Shown: one piece after another, positions 61,546-64,000 of the stretch
How the letters are laid out: every line of letters begins with the position of its first letter
Numbering within the stretch: the stretch's first letter is position 1
From: Silene conica
Taxonomy: Eukaryota; Streptophyta; Magnoliopsida; Caryophyllales; Caryophyllaceae
Direction of reading: 5' to 3'
Length of the DNA stretch: 64,000 bases
NCBI GenBank assembly: GCA_029255685.2
Contig: CM055311.2
Location: 6,701,031 to 6,765,030, forward strand
Position numbers and translations under genes: made by a program
Notes under the pieces: model-generated
Told to the model about the DNA's origin: nothing
Seen by the model: only the letters and a program-made list of their open reading frames with translations
The model's database searches: none

Positions 61546-61631
61546 GAAAAGCGTAAAAACAGTCTCAAGGAACTGGAGTTCCCTGAGACAAAAGACAAAT
61601 TAAACAAGTAACAAACAAATAAATTGTTGCC

Positions 61632-61649
61632 TCCCCGGCAACGGCGCCA
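61632..61649 (-). other. Primer-binding site (tRNA-Asp type)
   Basis: The minus strand reads TGGCGCCGTTGCCGGGGA, 18 bases that match the 3' end of plant tRNA-Asp, four bases from the 5' LTR at 61654. Typical of Athila/Tat elements. Confidence 0.92.
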
Positions 61650-61653
61650 AATT

Positions 61654-63050
61654 TGATAAGGGTAAAGTCGTCACCCTAAATCAAAGTAATCCTTAGGATA
61701 CTACTAACTAATAGCTAGCGGTAAGAAAGGTATCGAATCCACAGGGAGGCGGTAATGAATTGTTTGTTAAAGTAAATAAGTCTTAAAGTAACAAGTGGGT
61801 TGTTTTGGTTGTTTTTGTTTTCTAATGAACTAATTGCAAAATAAGTAAATAAAGATGTAAACAAGTATTAGGAAAGATCTAGGGATCAAGTTCACATAGG
61901 CAATTATCCAGGGGAATGGGATTTAACTAATTTAATTGGGCAAAATTATTATTTAAGATCATATGTCCGGTCGGTATTCATATAATCTTTAGATCTAAAC
62001 CTAACATGCGGTCGCTATAATTAGGTCAGTCTATTCAATTGTTGTGGCCTATCTTAGTCTTAGTCTACGGTCGGATCTAAGACTAATTTGCGAGACTAAT
62101 TAACTAATCCTGGCCAGTAATTAATTAATCAGGTTTAAAACAACAATAGAACAATAATAATAAGCAGTTTAACAATTAAACATCATTAAAGTTTGATTCC
62201 CCCTTCTAATTACCTAGATCCCTTTTCACCTTAGACAAATAAATTAGCTACGCATGGCTTGGGATCTAACTACAACGATATTGATTGAAAACATAATTAA
62301 TAAAGCAATAAACTAAGAACAAGAATAATTGAAGAACAATAAAGTAGAGATTATGATTAAATACCGTAAATAGGAGAACAAGATCCGAAGGCAAGTGCTA
62401 AATAATAATCTAGAGAGCTACTAGTAATAATTAGGGTTTTTAGAATAATAAAAGTGTATCTAACAATAGGCTACGAAGCCTTTATTTATAGTAAACTACT
62501 TAAACAATTTATGGAAACTCGGGGTAAATTAAAGCACTCGATCGAGCACTCAAGGCACTCGATCGAGTGTTGGTGGCACTCGATCGAGTGCTCTCAGCGC
62601 GTAATTTCTGCTTCGCACACTGAACTTCAAACGGTCGCCATTTCTTCGTTCTCGGCCAAATCAAGTGATTTTCGTGGCGTTGGAAAGCTAAGAGGATGAA
62701 CTTTCACCTCCAGTTGGAATCACCTGATTATCATTTGTATAACTCGAGATATGGCTCTCCAAAGTAGGTACTAGTTATATGGAGCTCTTCTTTGTGCTTG
62801 CCTTCGATAATCTCCTTAGCTCTTCCTTCCTAGATCATCGTGCCGTGCTACGTGTGTTCCTTCATGTCGGGTCCGCGGCGATCCAATCCATCTTTTGCTC
62901 CATAAATGCATCAATCCTGCATTAAACACCGAAAGGCGGAAGTATCGACATTCTAATATAAATAGCATATAAATGACACAATTTAGCACAATAATCATCT
63001 CAAAACAACTAAAGGGGAGGCATAAAAGTGTATACGAATATGACTCATCA
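61654..63050 (-). repeat. 5' LTR of the Athila/Tat-like element
   Basis: 1397 bp; palindromes at 62534-62591 match those of the other LTR exactly. Ends GACTCATCA before TSD TTCCC. Confidence 0.92.
62534..62591. repeat. Three CACTCGATCGAGTG palindromes in 5' LTR
   Basis: Same three units and spacing as 56056-56112, with the same arm defect in the first unit, so both LTRs inherited them together. Confidence 0.93.
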
Positions 63051-63274
63051 TTCCCTTCACACATTTCGAGGCCCACAACAGCCCCTATCCAGCGACCTGG
63101 GGTTCGAATCCCCTTAACAACATATTACGCAATACTAGGAAGCTTAGTCCTCACTTCGAACCCCACCACGGATGGTTGTCTAGTATAAACAAGTGCATAA
63201 AGTACGAGTGTTTATAAGTTTTTATAACGATTCGTAACCCTTAATAAATTAGAATTACGGGTTGTTACACTTCA

Positions 63275-64000
63275 ACAGTCTCTAGAATTTTTATGATTTC
63301 AATTGTGCTTTAGTACTTTAGTATACTACACTCGTACTATGAGAAAGCTTGCTCGTTCAAGAGTAGAAGTATAAGCTGACTGCTTATTGTAGGCTTGTAG
63401 ATGCAACCACTTTTTTTCTAAGATTATCAAGTTTTTACTCTGCAAGAGGCCATGCTTTTAATATGAATGTGGTTCAAATGCATATGCTAATTTATGGCCA
63501 GATAAGAAAGTATATGTCTAGGAACTTTTGATTTGAAAGAAAATAGAAGTGGCGTCTATAATTAAGTAGCAATACTGGTTTCTCAGGTGATTTGCCCATG
63601 CAACTTCATTCATGCAAGTTATATTTCCTTGAAAGTCTCTTCTGGATTGTCTGGGTCAAACACTGATCTGAAAGCTCTTCAAGTGATTCACTGGTTATCA
63701 ATAACTACATAAGAGAGAAACCGTGTACATTTTATTAATCCACACTGACAAGCCATCTTATCATATTTAGTATAAAATAGGTTACCGTTATCCATCACAT
63801 TTGTATGGTAAATCTTCTGCACATTGGCCTTGTTTAAAAGTGAGCTCCAGGGAAAGCCTGATAATGGACATTGTCCCAACTCAATATCTTGATTCAGGAT
63901 TGAGTTATTGTTTAGCCAGATTTTTTTTTGTAACTAATTTGTTCCTGATGGCTGTGTTCATGTTCCACAGAAGATTGTACTCCATGCAACTAAAGTGATC
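63275..64000 (+). pseudogene. REV3-like locus, continuation with a repeated exon-like piece
   Basis: After the CTTCA duplication the sequence is intron-like and AT-rich to about 63560. One frame at about 63589-63690 then reads CPCNFIHASYISLKVSSG and GSNTDLKALQVI, which I cannot assign. At about 63805 a frame reads YGKSSAHWPCLK ... DIVPTQYLDSGLSYCL, clearly similar to GKSSEHVLPFF ... IPTQYLNDGS at 52320-52400. This is a second, diverged copy of the same exon placed after an exon that should follow it, so the locus is rearranged. It runs off the window edge. Confidence 0.45.

Larger units (their letters stand above)
55176..63050 (-). mobile_element. Athila/Tat-like Ty3/gypsy element with gag-protease only
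   Basis: LTRs 55176-56573 (1398 bp) and 61654-63050 (1397 bp) start TGATAAGGG and end GACTCATCA, with TSD TTCCC (55171-55175, 63051-63055). The PBS matches tRNA-Asp and a PPT abuts the 3' LTR. The 5.1-kb interior encodes gag and protease on the minus strand; RT, RNase H and integrase are missing. LTRs differ at about 14 sites by eye, around 1 percent. tRNA-Asp priming plus the gag type point to Athila/Tat. It needs a helper even without its stop codons. Confidence 0.92.
53157..63269 (-). mobile_element. Family-1 solo LTR inserted in the REV3-like locus and itself interrupted
   Basis: Plus-strand edges are TGTAACACCCCC at 53157 and ...GGGTTGTTACA at 63269, with a perfect TSD CTTCA (53152-53156, 63270-63274). 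Without the nested Athila/Tat-like element it is about 2233 bp, in the family range. It shares the ACCCCC end, the CAGGGTCAACCACGAGG block near 53484 and the inverted 26-bp array. No internal region is present, so it is a solo LTR. Confidence 0.92.

Noticed and set aside
63092..63115. Possible tRNA gene from the GGTTCGAATCCCC box.
   Set aside because: No acceptor stem, anticodon arm or A-box can be assembled around it.

Overview
This is a plant nuclear window, almost certainly an angiosperm and probably a eudicot (Caryophyllales is only a weak guess). It is AT-rich and filled with nested transposable elements of plant lineages: SIRE-like Copia, gag-only Copia-type elements, an Athila/Tat-like Ty3 element, long-LTR non-autonomous elements, L1-type LINE, hAT, CACTA, MULE, Stowaway and other MITEs. 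I see no intact single-copy host gene, rRNA, tRNA or CRISPR. All boundaries were read by eye and may be off by a few bases.

Layout. 1-1638: part of a minus-strand family-1 LTR (families numbered here) inserted in 1639-3439, the start of another minus-strand LTR (element C) carrying an array of imperfect palindromes. 3440-21996: one minus-strand SIRE-like Copia element (A) with gag, zinc knuckles, protease, integrase, RT and RNase H. It is split by a family-1 solo LTR (4832-7646, TSD TAATG) and by a gag-only element B' (9215-18198, TSD GACAC). One LTR of B' contains a 569-bp MITE lodged in a TA microsatellite. 22000-30314: a second gag-only element B of the same family on the plus strand, TSD CAAAT, with an intact 311-codon gag. 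30320-31490: 3' part of a dead LINE. 31491-37707: 5' LTR and primer-binding site of a minus-strand LTR element (D). It is split by a CACTA transposon (32397-36543, TSD TAA), which itself holds a hAT transposon (32425-34984, TSD TCAATAAC) and a captured fragment that may be an XS domain. 37713-40506: LTR remnants and three MITEs.

40507-49215: a complete, very young non-autonomous LTR element (LTRs 2566 bp, 7 mismatches by eye, TSD GTTAA, PBS and PPT present, no coding capacity). 49216-51062: N-terminal part of a MULE transposase pseudogene, cut exactly where a CACTA-type terminus starts at 51063. 51260-53156 and 63275-64000: broken exons that resemble plant REV3 (DNA polymerase zeta catalytic subunit), interrupted by a family-1 solo LTR (53157-63269, TSD CTTCA). 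That LTR is itself interrupted by an Athila/Tat-like element (55176-63050, TSD TTCCC) with gag-protease only.

The elements do not work together as a pathway. The logic is stratigraphic: matching target-site duplications give an explicit insertion order, and most elements need enzymes supplied elsewhere. The most unusual signals are arrays of short dyad-symmetric motifs in the LTRs of three different families, with one motif also inside the gag-protease reading frame of its own element, and two CACTA-type elements that appear to carry host gene fragments.
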